From Cyclobacteriaceae bacterium (GTDB lineage: Bacteria; Bacteroidota; Bacteroidia; Cytophagales; Cyclobacteriaceae), in assembly GCA_016787665.1 (NCBI GenBank), contig JAEUUC010000002.1, positions 1-64,000 of the forward strand: a stretch of 64,000 bases of DNA, in the 5' to 3' direction. Below, one piece after another: positions 32,649 through 41,519 of this stretch; position 1 is the stretch's first letter, and every line of letters begins with the position of its first letter. The notes beneath the pieces are model-generated. The model was given only the letters and a program-made list of their open reading frames with translations. It was not told the origin of the DNA and made no database searches. The position numbers and the translations under genes are program-made.

Positions 32649-34931
32649 ATGAAATTAATTAAGAACCTCTCCTGGATCATCCTCCCACTGGCGATGATCG
32701 TTTACTTTTCAGCGTGTATTGAAGAGGAACCCGCCCGCCCGCAGGTTGTGGCCGGGTTCACCTACACCGTGACCGAACTGGGAACTGTCACTTTTCTGAA
32801 CACCTCGGAAAAGGCCACCAAATACGCATGGGATTTTGGTGACGGAGAAACCAGTACGGAGATCAATCCGGTTAAAACCTACGTGCCCGGTACATTTTTC
32901 GTGAGCCTCAAGGCTTTTAACGATGCGGGCGCCTCCGACATTTTAAAAGATACGCTCACCATTATTATTAAAGACAAGGTTTCCCTGCCGATCACATTTG
33001 ACAATACGAATGTGGACTATGACGTGACGACCTTTAACGGTGCATCCTTTGCGATTGTCGACAATCCGAGTGTTTCGGGAAGCAACAACAAGGCGGGTAA
33101 GGTAGGCGCCATCACAAATTCCGGTGTTGCCTTCGAGGGTATATTCATTGATTTGGAAACACCGATCAACCTCGCCACCCAAAAAAGGATTAAAATGAAT
33201 TTTCGCGCCTCGGCCCCCATCAGCGTCTTGATGAAGCTTGAAGAAGGAACGAGTGGTGCCGTTGAAGTAACGGCAACACACGGTGGCACCGGCTGGGAGA
33301 ATCTGGCCTTTGACTTTACGTCATCTGCGAGTTACTCCAGATTAACCTTATTTGTTGATGGACCGGGAACAACGGCCGGCACCTTTCAGATTGACGATAT
33401 TGAACAGACAACGACTCCCGCACCCACGGCTCCGACCACACCTGCCCCAACGCCTCCGGCCCGGGCTGCCAGTAATGTAATTTCGATCTTTAGCAACGCC
33501 TACACCAACATTACGGGGGTTGATTATAATCCGAACTGGGGACAGGCCACCGTGACCACTACTATCAATATTGCGGGAAATGCAACGCTGAAGTATGCCG
33601 GACTCAACTACCAGGGAACAGACTTTTCAGGCAACCCACAGAATGCATCCTCCATGGGTTTCTTGCACCTCGACTACTGGACGGCCAACTCCACGGCACT
33701 GAACGTGTACATCATCAGCCCTGGCCCGGTAGAAAAAGCCAAGGTATTAACAGTGCCCACCGGTGGAAACTGGACAAGTGTTGATATTCCGCTTTCTGAT
33801 TTTTCGCCTGTCAATCTGGCCAATATCATTCAATTCAAGTTTGACGGGAATGGCGACATCTTCCTGGACAACATCTATTTCTACCGAACCGTAGTAGCCT
33901 GTACGCCTGAGGCCACGGAGAATATAAACCCTGCGAACGGTGACATTAACTGGACATTCAAAACCAACGATGCGGCTAACACCTTTGAAGCCTTTGGGAA
34001 CACATCGGGAGCAATTGTCAGCAACCCGTTGATCGCGGGACTAAACACAAGCTGCAACGTGGAGAAGTTTACTAAAACCAATGGTTGTGAGACTTGGTCA
34101 GGACTTGGTAAGGCCTTGGCAACGGCCATCGACTTCAGCACCACAACGAAAAAGGTTTTCAAAATGAAAGTTTTGGCTGAGAACCAGGTTTCTGCAGTGA
34201 CACTAAGGTTGGAAAGACTACCTTTCCCGGACACCGAGCCTTCTCAAGAGCGAATCGCCAACATTACACAGGTTGGCGTCTGGCAGGAATTGACATTCGA
34301 CTTTTCGAACGTGACTACCGGGACGTTTAGAAGTATGGTGATCTACTTTGAACGAAACACCGGTTGTGATGGTGATGTCTACTATTTTGATGACATCGTT
34401 CAGGTTGCGGGTAGTGGTGGAGGTGGCGGTGGCGGAGGAGGTACAACCAATCTGGCCGCCAATGGCAACTTCGAAACGGGCACCGACTCGGGTTGGTTGC
34501 GATTCCAAAATGGAGGGACTTCAGCACTTGACAATACCGTAAACAATGGCGGCTCCTGGTCGGGTAAACTGGCTACCAACGGTGCAAGCAACCCGGCATT
34601 CAAACAAGAGCGAATTGGTGCCGGTGTTGTAAAAGCGGGTGACGTGGTACGCGTTCAATTTGATCACACCGGATCAGTTGTCCAGCCAGGCGCTGTGTTC
34701 AATGTATTATTGTTTGGCGAAGGTGCATCGGGTGCTTCTTTTACACACGTATTTAATCCTGCTCCAAGCCCGACTACCGGCTGGACTACATTTACCGGCA
34801 CGTTCACCATAGCCGGGGGTACCGATGTTTCCCAGGGTATCTCCTTCCTGATCGAAGCGGTTTGCGGAGGCGCAGTCGGTTGCAGTGTAACGGCTAACAT
34901 TGACAATGTCTCCGTTGTATTGAACCCGTAG
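32649..34931 (+). CDS. PKD- and CBM-domain surface lipoprotein
   Basis: This 760-residue protein has lipobox MIVYFSAC (Cys23). A PKD domain lies at about 35-110 (ATKYAWDFGDGETSTEINP). A CBM-like jelly roll follows at about 118-255, then a Thr/Pro-rich linker. The module starting NVISIFSNAYTNI (about 277-420) is shared with the lipoprotein at 30351. A third jelly roll (about 425-585), a run of nine glycines (about 590) and a CBM4/9-like domain at the C-terminus (TNLAANGNFETGTDSGWLRF) complete it. No catalytic domain is present. It has four or so binding units on one anchor, which suits capture of long polysaccharide chains for the GH16 enzyme. It is the last gene before a strong terminator. 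Confidence 0.83.
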   Translation: MKLIKNLSWIILPLAMIVYFSACIEEEPARPQVVAGFTYTVTELGTVTFLNTSEKATKYAWDFGDGETSTEINPVKTYVPGTFFVSLKAFNDAGASDILKDTLTIIIKDKVSLPITFDNTNVDYDVTTFNGASFAIVDNPSVSGSNNKAGKVGAITNSGVAFEGIFIDLETPINLATQKRIKMNFRASAPISVLMKLEEGTSGAVEVTATHGGTGWENLAFDFTSSASYSRLTLFVDGPGTTAGTFQIDDIEQTTTPAPTAPTTPAPTPPARAASNVISIFSNAYTNITGVDYNPNWGQATVTTTINIAGNATLKYAGLNYQGTDFSGNPQNASSMGFLHLDYWTANSTALNVYIISPGPVEKAKVLTVPTGGNWTSVDIPLSDFSPVNLANIIQFKFDGNGDIFLDNIYFYRTVVACTPEATENINPANGDINWTFKTNDAANTFEAFGNTSGAIVSNPLIAGLNTSCNVEKFTKTNGCETWSGLGKALATAIDFSTTTKKVFKMKVLAENQVSAVTLRLERLPFPDTEPSQERIANITQVGVWQELTFDFSNVTTGTFRSMVIYFERNTGCDGDVYYFDDIVQVAGSGGGGGGGGGTTNLAANGNFETGTDSGWLRFQNGGTSALDNTVNNGGSWSGKLATNGASNPAFKQERIGAGVVKAGDVVRVQFDHTGSVVQPGAVFNVLLFGEGASGASFTHVFNPAPSPTTGWTTFTGTFTIAGGTDVSQGISFLIEAVCGGAVGCSVTANIDNVSVVLNP

Positions 34932-34955
34932 CCTGTAAGGATGGGTTTCTGATTT

Positions 34956-34984
34956 GCAGGTCAAGCCTATATTGCTTGACCTGC
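34956..34984 (+). terminator. Intrinsic terminator-like hairpin
   Basis: A perfect 11-bp stem, GCAGGTCAAGC/GCTTGACCTGC, with loop CTATATT, is followed by TTATT. It lies 25 bases after the PKD gene and 38 bases before the phosphorylase gene. It divides the exported half of the glucan locus (27203-34931) from the half that starts with cytosolic enzymes, unless it only attenuates. Confidence 0.75.
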
Positions 34985-35022
34985 TTATTAGAATCGGCCC
35001 CAGGATTTATACAATCTAAATC

Positions 35023-38000
35023 GTGATTGTGAATAGTCAGCACCCTGCCCCATTATTGAAAGTATCTTTTGATGGAGAGACTTTTCTGAAGATCGCTCAG
35101 GTTGATCAGATGCGTCCGTTTTTCATGAGCATCATCAGCGACTCAGACCATTGGCTTTTCATCGGTAGCAATGGTGGCTTAACGGCAGGCCGAAAAGACG
35201 CGGATAATGCCCTCTTCCCGTACTACACAGACGATAAGATTATTGAGTCGGCTGACGTTACCGGGCCTAAAACCATTTTCCGCATCCAGGGTGATGGCGA
35301 TACCTTTCTCTGGGAACCGTTCTCCGTTCGGTATGCCAACCTGTACGACATTGAGCGGAACCTCTACAAGAATACATACGGCAATAAGGTGCTCTTTGAA
35401 GAAGTTAATCACGATTTGAAGCTAACCTTCCGGTACCAATGGAGCACGAGTTCACGGTTCGGATTTGTCAGAACGAGTTGGCTTGTTAATGATGGCGGAT
35501 CGGCCGCCCGTGTCGCGCTGGTAGACGGCATTCAAAACATCATGCCGTATGGTGTCGGCAGTGCGTTGCAAAACAAAACCAGTAATCTGGTGGACGCCTA
35601 CAAGCGGAGCGAACTTGAAACGCAGACCGGTGTCGGAATATTTGCCTTGAGTGCGATCATTGTAGACAAGCCTGAACCCAGCGAAGCGCTGAAGGCTTCG
35701 ATTGCCTGGTCGCTGGGGTTATCGAATGCAACCCATCTCCTTTCGTCTCGGCAACTGGAAAATTTCCGCAAGGGAATTCCATTACAGGAAGAGACAGACG
35801 TGAAAGCCGAGAAGGGCGCTTATTTTCTAAGTACGGATGTTTCACTACCTGCTGGCGAGAGTAAAGAGTGGATGATTGTTGCGGACGTGAGCCAAACGGC
35901 CACTCAGATTTTGTCGATTGCCAAAACACTACGGGAAGAGAATGAGTTGGCCTTGACGGTAAAGCAAGATATTGCCGAAGGTACCCGCAAACTGATCCAG
36001 TTGAATGCGGCCGCAGACGGCCTCCAGTTTACTGCCGATGGGCTTCGCGACACACGCCACTTTGCCAACGTGATGTTCAATATCATGCGTGGCGGCATCT
36101 TTGATAACAATTATCAAATAGACCGAAAGGATTTTCAGTCCTACCTCGCCAAAGCCAATAAACAAGTGGCCGAATGGCATGCCAGGGCGCTGGAGAGTCG
36201 ATCTGCCCAGATGTCCCGACATGAACTCATTGAGTTCTGCCGGCAATCGGATGATAACGACTTTAAGCGGCTATGTTTAGAATACCTGCCGCTTAAGTTC
36301 AGCCGCAGACATGGGGATCCCAGCCGCCCGTGGAATAGATTTTCCATCAACACGCAGGGTGAAGATGGCGCCAAAATACTGGATTATGCGGGCAACTGGC
36401 GCGACATCTTTCAGAACTGGGAAGCGTTGGCACACTCCTACCCGGAGTTTATCGATGGCATGATCCTGAAGTTTTTAAACGCCACTACATTTGACGGATA
36501 TAACCCCTATCGGATCACCAAGAACGGAATTGACTGGGAACGGATTGAAGCCGATGACCCCTGGTCGTATATCGGTTATTGGGGCGATCATCAGATCATT
36601 TATCTTCTCAAGTTCCTTGAGTTTTCGGAAATGCACCGGCCCGGTAAGCTGGCGAGCTACCTTAACGAAAATCTGTTTGTATATGCCAACGTGCCCTATA
36701 AGATAAAAAGTTACGAACAAATCCTACGGACCCCGAAGGAAACCATCGACTTCGACCATCAGCTTGATCGCGCGATTGACAAGCGCTGGCAAATCCTGGG
36801 TGCCGATAGTGCGTTGCTTCAGGATAAGACCGAAGCCATTCATCATGTCAACTTTGTAGAAAAGATTCTGGCGTTGGTGATGGCCAAAATGTCGAACTTC
36901 ATTCCGGAAGGCGGTATTTGGATGAACACCCAGCGGCCGGAGTGGAATGATGCCAACAACGCGTTGGTAGGCCATGGGGTTTCGATGGTCACGCTCTGTT
37001 ACCTGCGAAGATTCTTCACCTTTCTGATTCAGGTGATGGACGCCACGCCAGACGGTGAGGTTATGGTGTCGGAAGAAGTCGTGACCCTCTTCCAACGCAT
37101 GAATGACACCTTGCGTAAGTATCAGCCTTTGCTTGCCGGCTCACTTTCGGACAAAAACCGGAGAGAAATACTGGATGCGTTAGGGTCCGCGGCCAGCCAC
37201 TACCGTCAGCAAATCTACGCGCAGTCTTTTAGCGGTAACAAGCGTGTGCTTCCGATCGCGAATGTCAAATCCTTCTCGTCCCTTTGCCTGGCTTGGCTCG
37301 ACCACACCATACACGCCAATAAACGACAGGATAATTTATACCATGCTTACAACTTAATGACGGTAGAGGGTGACGGTCAAATCTCCATCTCGCATTTAGA
37401 CGAAATGCTGGAAGGACAAGTGGCAGTGTTGAGTTCCGGTTGTCTCACCGCTGGTGAATCGCTGGAAACACTCGATAGCTTGAAAGCCAGTCGCCTGTTC
37501 AGGCGTGATCAATACAGCTACTTGCTTTACCCCAACAAAGACTTACCCGGCTTTCTAAAAAAGAATGTGATCCAGGCCAGTGACATCGACAAGTCCTCCC
37601 TACTCAAGGCTTTAGTAAAAGCTAAGGACAGAACGATTCTCGAGCAGGACAGCCAGGGCAATTTCCACTTCAATGGAAATTTCAGAAATGCGGCCGATTT
37701 GAAACGCGCACTGGATAAATTAGATGGTCAATTGTATTCCGTAACCGACTCGAGTAAAGACGAAGTATTGCAGATCTTCGAACGGGTATTCAACCACAAA
37801 GCCTTCACGGGTCGTTCAGGAACATTCTTTGGCTATGAAGGCCTTGGCTCCATTTACTGGCACATGGTATCCAAGTTGCAACTGGCCGCCCAGGAGTGTT
37901 GCCTTAAGGCCGTGGACGAAAATGAATCAGCTGATGTTGTTGGGCGCCTGTTGGCGCACTACTATGAAATCAACGAAGGTATAGGGGTACACAAGTCGCC

Positions 38001-38457
38001 AACGTTGTATGGGGCCTTCCCTACCGATCCGTATTCCCATACACCCGCGACTAAAGGAGCTCAACAACCGGGCATGACGGGTCAGGTGAAAGAGGATATC
38101 TTGTCCCGGTTTGGTGAATTGGGTGTGCGCGTAAAAGAAGGCCGACTCTTTTTTCAGCCTACCATGCTCAAAAAATCCGAGTTCCTGACCGAGGCTAAAA
38201 CGGTGACTTATGTAAATGTCAACAGCGAAGAGGTCGGCCTGGCGCTTCAACCGCAGTCGTTACTTTTCACCTACTGCCAGGTGCCCGTTGTTTACCAGAT
38301 GAGCAACCAAAGCAGTGTTTCCGTGCAGCTCCGCAACGGGTCAACAGCAAAATTCGAGCGGCCGGAGCTAGACCTCCGGACCAGCGCGGAGATATTTGGC
38401 CGAACAGGTACGGTCCTTCAACTGATCGTTTATATTGACAAAAAGATTCTACAGTAG
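35023..38457 (+). CDS. Probable GH149 beta-1,3-oligoglucan phosphorylase
   Basis: This large protein of 1144 residues has no signal peptide, hence cytosolic. The fold pattern is that of the cellobiose-phosphorylase superfamily: an N-terminal beta-sandwich region (about 1-330) and an (alpha/alpha)6 barrel with the motif RPEWNDANNALVG, whose Asp643 matches the general acid of GH94-type phosphorylases. Its length and motif fit GH149, whose members split beta-1,3-gluco-oligosaccharides with phosphate to give glucose 1-phosphate and are known from Bacteroidota glucan loci. The GH3, GH16 and GH17 neighbours support this. The start is GTG 35023 (or GTG 35029), since a stop codon precedes it by one codon. 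A GH94- or GH161-like specificity cannot be excluded. Confidence 0.75.
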   Translation: MIVNSQHPAPLLKVSFDGETFLKIAQVDQMRPFFMSIISDSDHWLFIGSNGGLTAGRKDADNALFPYYTDDKIIESADVTGPKTIFRIQGDGDTFLWEPFSVRYANLYDIERNLYKNTYGNKVLFEEVNHDLKLTFRYQWSTSSRFGFVRTSWLVNDGGSAARVALVDGIQNIMPYGVGSALQNKTSNLVDAYKRSELETQTGVGIFALSAIIVDKPEPSEALKASIAWSLGLSNATHLLSSRQLENFRKGIPLQEETDVKAEKGAYFLSTDVSLPAGESKEWMIVADVSQTATQILSIAKTLREENELALTVKQDIAEGTRKLIQLNAAADGLQFTADGLRDTRHFANVMFNIMRGGIFDNNYQIDRKDFQSYLAKANKQVAEWHARALESRSAQMSRHELIEFCRQSDDNDFKRLCLEYLPLKFSRRHGDPSRPWNRFSINTQGEDGAKILDYAGNWRDIFQNWEALAHSYPEFIDGMILKFLNATTFDGYNPYRITKNGIDWERIEADDPWSYIGYWGDHQIIYLLKFLEFSEMHRPGKLASYLNENLFVYANVPYKIKSYEQILRTPKETIDFDHQLDRAIDKRWQILGADSALLQDKTEAIHHVNFVEKILALVMAKMSNFIPEGGIWMNTQRPEWNDANNALVGHGVSMVTLCYLRRFFTFLIQVMDATPDGEVMVSEEVVTLFQRMNDTLRKYQPLLAGSLSDKNRREILDALGSAASHYRQQIYAQSFSGNKRVLPIANVKSFSSLCLAWLDHTIHANKRQDNLYHAYNLMTVEGDGQISISHLDEMLEGQVAVLSSGCLTAGESLETLDSLKASRLFRRDQYSYLLYPNKDLPGFLKKNVIQASDIDKSSLLKALVKAKDRTILEQDSQGNFHFNGNFRNAADLKRALDKLDGQLYSVTDSSKDEVLQIFERVFNHKAFTGRSGTFFGYEGLGSIYWHMVSKLQLAAQECCLKAVDENESADVVGRLLAHYYEINEGIGVHKSPTLYGAFPTDPYSHTPATKGAQQPGMTGQVKEDILSRFGELGVRVKEGRLFFQPTMLKKSEFLTEAKTVTYVNVNSEEVGLALQPQSLLFTYCQVPVVYQMSNQSSVSVQLRNGSTAKFERPELDLRTSAEIFGRTGTVLQLIVYIDKKILQ

Positions 38458-38484
38458 GTTATTCACAAACCCGGAAAAGAGTGT

Positions 38485-40215
38485 ATGGCAGACGAACAAA
38501 AAATTGAATCACTCCTTGCTCAAATGACCCTTGAGGAAAAAATTGGTCAGATGACGCAAGTGCGGCATTTCGATGACATCACACCGGAGGACATCAAGAC
38601 CTGGTTTATTGGGTCGATCATCCACACGCAAGGGCCCACACCGGGAACAGACGCAGCGGGATGGCAGGCCAAATTTGTAGAGCTGCAAAAGATCGCGCTT
38701 TCCACACGCCTCGGTATTCCAATGTTTTTTGGCGTTGATGCCGTGCACGGGCAAAATACCTATTCGGGCGCCACCATCTTCCCGCACAACATCGGTCTAG
38801 GTGCTGCTGCGAATGCGGAGTTGGTTGAGCAGACAGCCGCCATCACAGCCGTTGAGGCCCGTGCTACCGGATTCAATTGGGTCTTTTCGCCCTGCGTGGC
38901 CATTCCATATAACGAAAAGTGGGGCCGTGTTTATGAAGCATTTTCCGAAAGCACGGACATCACCACCAAACTGGCCGCGGCTTCCGTCCGCGGACACCAG
39001 GGCCAGCCGGTTTCGCTGATCGCCACAGCCAAACACTTCATTGGTGACGGTGCAACGGATTTTGGCGTGGAGGGTGGCAATACGACATTGTCTTACGAAG
39101 AGGTGCTTGAGCGGTTGTTGCCGCCATATCGGGCGGCCGTAGAAGCTGGTGTCGGGTCGGTCATGGCTTCATTCAACAGTTTGAATGGTGTGCCCATGCA
39201 CGCGCATCGTAAGTTAATTACTGAGGTGCTCAAGGGTTCGTTGAAATTTGATGGCATTGTCGTGTCGGACTGGAAAGCCTACTCTCGCTTTGGCGGAACC
39301 GATGTGATTAATGCCGGGGTCGATGTGGTTATGGCTGTTGAAGGTGACTTCAATATGTATGTGGAAGGCGTACGACAGGGCGTTGTGAGTGGGGTGATCC
39401 CCCAGGAGCGTATTGACGATGCGGTGCGCAGGGTGTTGCGACAGAAATTCAGAATTGGCTTGTTTGATAATCCTTTTCCGGATGTCACACTCATTCCGAA
39501 AATCGGTGTACAGGCTCATCGCGATGTGGCCCGCCAGGCGGTGCGCGAGTCACTCGTGCTGTTGAAAAATGAAAATATTATCCTGCCGTTACAGAAAGAT
39601 ACGCGCCTTGTGGTGGTGGGTGAATTTGCCGACAACTCGGGGTTTCAATCTGGCGGCTGGACCATCAATTGGCAAGGCACAACCGAAAACTATGCCGGGG
39701 CCACCACCATTCTTGAGGCAATTCGAAAGAAAGCCGCTACCCGCGTACTTTATGACAAGGATGGACAAGGGGTTGACGGGGATGCCGAAGTTGCCGTTAT
39801 CGTGGTGGGTGAAACACCTTACGCGGAATTCATGGGCGATATTGGTGGCCCCATGAACAAGTATCAACTCACGCTTACGGAAGAACATCAGAAACTTGTC
39901 GACCAGTATACCGCGAAGGGGATCAAAACAGTGGTCTTGCTGATTTCCGGGAGGCCATTGGTCGTCACGAAGCAAATTGAGCAAGCCGATGCGTTTATCG
40001 CAGCCTGGTTTCCTGGTTCTGAGGGTGACGGCATTGCCGAGGTACTTTTTGGTGACTACGATTTTAAGGGCAAACTGCCTCACTCCTGGCCAACGTCTGA
40101 AGATGATTATACCGGAAAGTACGGCCCTAATTTTTGGGATGATCGGGTGAAGCCGCTCTTTCCCATTGGATTTGGGTTAACCTATACAAACCCCCGTTCA
40201 TCCAAAAATACATGA
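38485..40215 (+). CDS. GH3 beta-glucosidase, cytosolic
   Basis: This 576-residue GH3 enzyme removes glucose from the non-reducing end of beta-glucosides. The nucleophile is Asp262 in GIVVSDWKA. Other family motifs are MTLEEKIGQMTQ, VDAVHGQNTYSGATIFPHN, AKHFIGDGAT and the second domain with SGRPLVV. The length corresponds to the two-domain form without the C-terminal fibronectin-like domain, as in exo-1,3/1,4-beta-glucanases. I see no signal peptide after ATG 38485, so it should act in the cytosol on short oligosaccharides left by GH149 and GH17. Its stop overlaps the next start by 4 bases. Confidence 0.92.
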   Translation: MADEQKIESLLAQMTLEEKIGQMTQVRHFDDITPEDIKTWFIGSIIHTQGPTPGTDAAGWQAKFVELQKIALSTRLGIPMFFGVDAVHGQNTYSGATIFPHNIGLGAAANAELVEQTAAITAVEARATGFNWVFSPCVAIPYNEKWGRVYEAFSESTDITTKLAAASVRGHQGQPVSLIATAKHFIGDGATDFGVEGGNTTLSYEEVLERLLPPYRAAVEAGVGSVMASFNSLNGVPMHAHRKLITEVLKGSLKFDGIVVSDWKAYSRFGGTDVINAGVDVVMAVEGDFNMYVEGVRQGVVSGVIPQERIDDAVRRVLRQKFRIGLFDNPFPDVTLIPKIGVQAHRDVARQAVRESLVLLKNENIILPLQKDTRLVVVGEFADNSGFQSGGWTINWQGTTENYAGATTILEAIRKKAATRVLYDKDGQGVDGDAEVAVIVVGETPYAEFMGDIGGPMNKYQLTLTEEHQKLVDQYTAKGIKTVVLLISGRPLVVTKQIEQADAFIAAWFPGSEGDGIAEVLFGDYDFKGKLPHSWPTSEDDYTGKYGPNFWDDRVKPLFPIGFGLTYTNPRSSKNT

Positions 40216-41483
40216 AAGCCGATTTGAAATATGTAGCGGCCTGTTTTGTTTTGGTGCTCGTGATAACCAGCGGCAACGGACAGGCCAGTCGAGAATCAAT
40301 TGAATCTACAAACGAAAAGAACGTGACAGCGAAAGACATCTTAGGAAACTCAAACTACCCCGCGATCTGCTACGAAGGCTATCGGGCGAAATCGAGAGAT
40401 ATTCAACCAACCGTGGCCGAGCTGAAAGAGGATTTAAAAATTCTTTCGGCCATGGGCATCCGAATCGTTCGAACGTACAATGTACAGCTTGCGCACGCAG
40501 GCAACTTGCTCAAGGCGATTCGTGAGTTGAAACAAGCTGACCGGAACTTTGAAATGTACGTGATGCTCGGTGCGTGGATCGACTGTAAAAATGCCTGGAC
40601 GAATCAACCACCCGACCACGATGTGGAGAGTGAACAGAATGAAGGTGAGATTGCCCGGGCCGTTGCGTTTGCCAACCAATACCCCGATATCGTAAAAGTA
40701 CTGGCCGTGGGCAATGAAGCCATGGTAAAATGGGCGACCAGCTACTACGTGCAACCCGCTGTGATTCTGAAATGGGTGAACCACGTGCAGGCGTTAAAGG
40801 CAGCCGGTAAACTGCCCAAAGATTTGTGGATTACGTGTTCGGACGACTTCGCGTCCTGGGGTGGCGGAGATAAGAGCTACCATACCCCGGATCTTGAGCA
40901 ACTGATCCGTGCAGTCGACTACATTTCCATGCACACGTATCCTTACCATAACACGCACTACAACCCGGATTTTTGGCGCGTTCCGGCTGAGGAATCGGGG
41001 TTAAATGAACTTCAAAAAGTCGATGCCGCTATGGTTCGGGCGCAAAAGTTCGCGCAGGCCCAATACACGGCAGTGGCCCAGTATGTCAAGTCTTTGGGGG
41101 TAAACAAACCTATTCACATTGGCGAAACAGGTTGGGCTTCCCGCTCCGATGGATTTTATGGTGCTGAAGGCTCCCGCGCAACGGATGAGTACAAGCAAGG
41201 ACTCTACTATCAGCATATGCGGGATTGGACAAATAAAGCTGGCATTTCGTGTTTCTTCTTTGAAGCCTTTGATGAGCAATGGAAAGACGCGGCCAATCCT
41301 AATGGCTCAGAAAATCACTTCGGACTGTTCGAAATATCCGGGCAGGCCAAATTTGCACTTTGGGGCCTTGTCGACAGCAACGTGTTTACAGGCCTCACGC
41401 GGGGAGGCAAGCCCATTCAAAAGAGCTACCATGGCGACAAGCAGAAGCTACTGAATGACGTGAGTGCGCCACCGAAAAAGTGA
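40212..41483 (+). CDS. GH17 beta-1,3-glucanase, exported
   Basis: This is a 423-residue GH17 (beta/alpha)8 enzyme. The N-terminus is hydrophobic (YVAACFVLVLVITSGNGQA) and probably a signal peptide. The catalytic pair is acid/base Glu169 (LAVGNEAMV) and nucleophile Glu305 (IHIGETGWASR). ISMHTYPYHNT and FFFEAFDEQWKD are further conserved strand ends. GH17 enzymes hydrolyse or transglycosylate beta-1,3-glucan chains. The periplasm is the likely site, where it would trim oligosaccharides after passage through the outer membrane. Its start lies inside the GH3 stop (ATGA), so synthesis is coupled. It differs clearly in sequence from the two GH17 domains downstream. Confidence 0.9.
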   Translation: MKADLKYVAACFVLVLVITSGNGQASRESIESTNEKNVTAKDILGNSNYPAICYEGYRAKSRDIQPTVAELKEDLKILSAMGIRIVRTYNVQLAHAGNLLKAIRELKQADRNFEMYVMLGAWIDCKNAWTNQPPDHDVESEQNEGEIARAVAFANQYPDIVKVLAVGNEAMVKWATSYYVQPAVILKWVNHVQALKAAGKLPKDLWITCSDDFASWGGGDKSYHTPDLEQLIRAVDYISMHTYPYHNTHYNPDFWRVPAEESGLNELQKVDAAMVRAQKFAQAQYTAVAQYVKSLGVNKPIHIGETGWASRSDGFYGAEGSRATDEYKQGLYYQHMRDWTNKAGISCFFFEAFDEQWKDAANPNGSENHFGLFEISGQAKFALWGLVDSNVFTGLTRGGKPIQKSYHGDKQKLLNDVSAPPKK

Positions 41484-41519
41484 TAAGCAATTGATCAACC
41501 CTACTTAAACCTACCGCTT

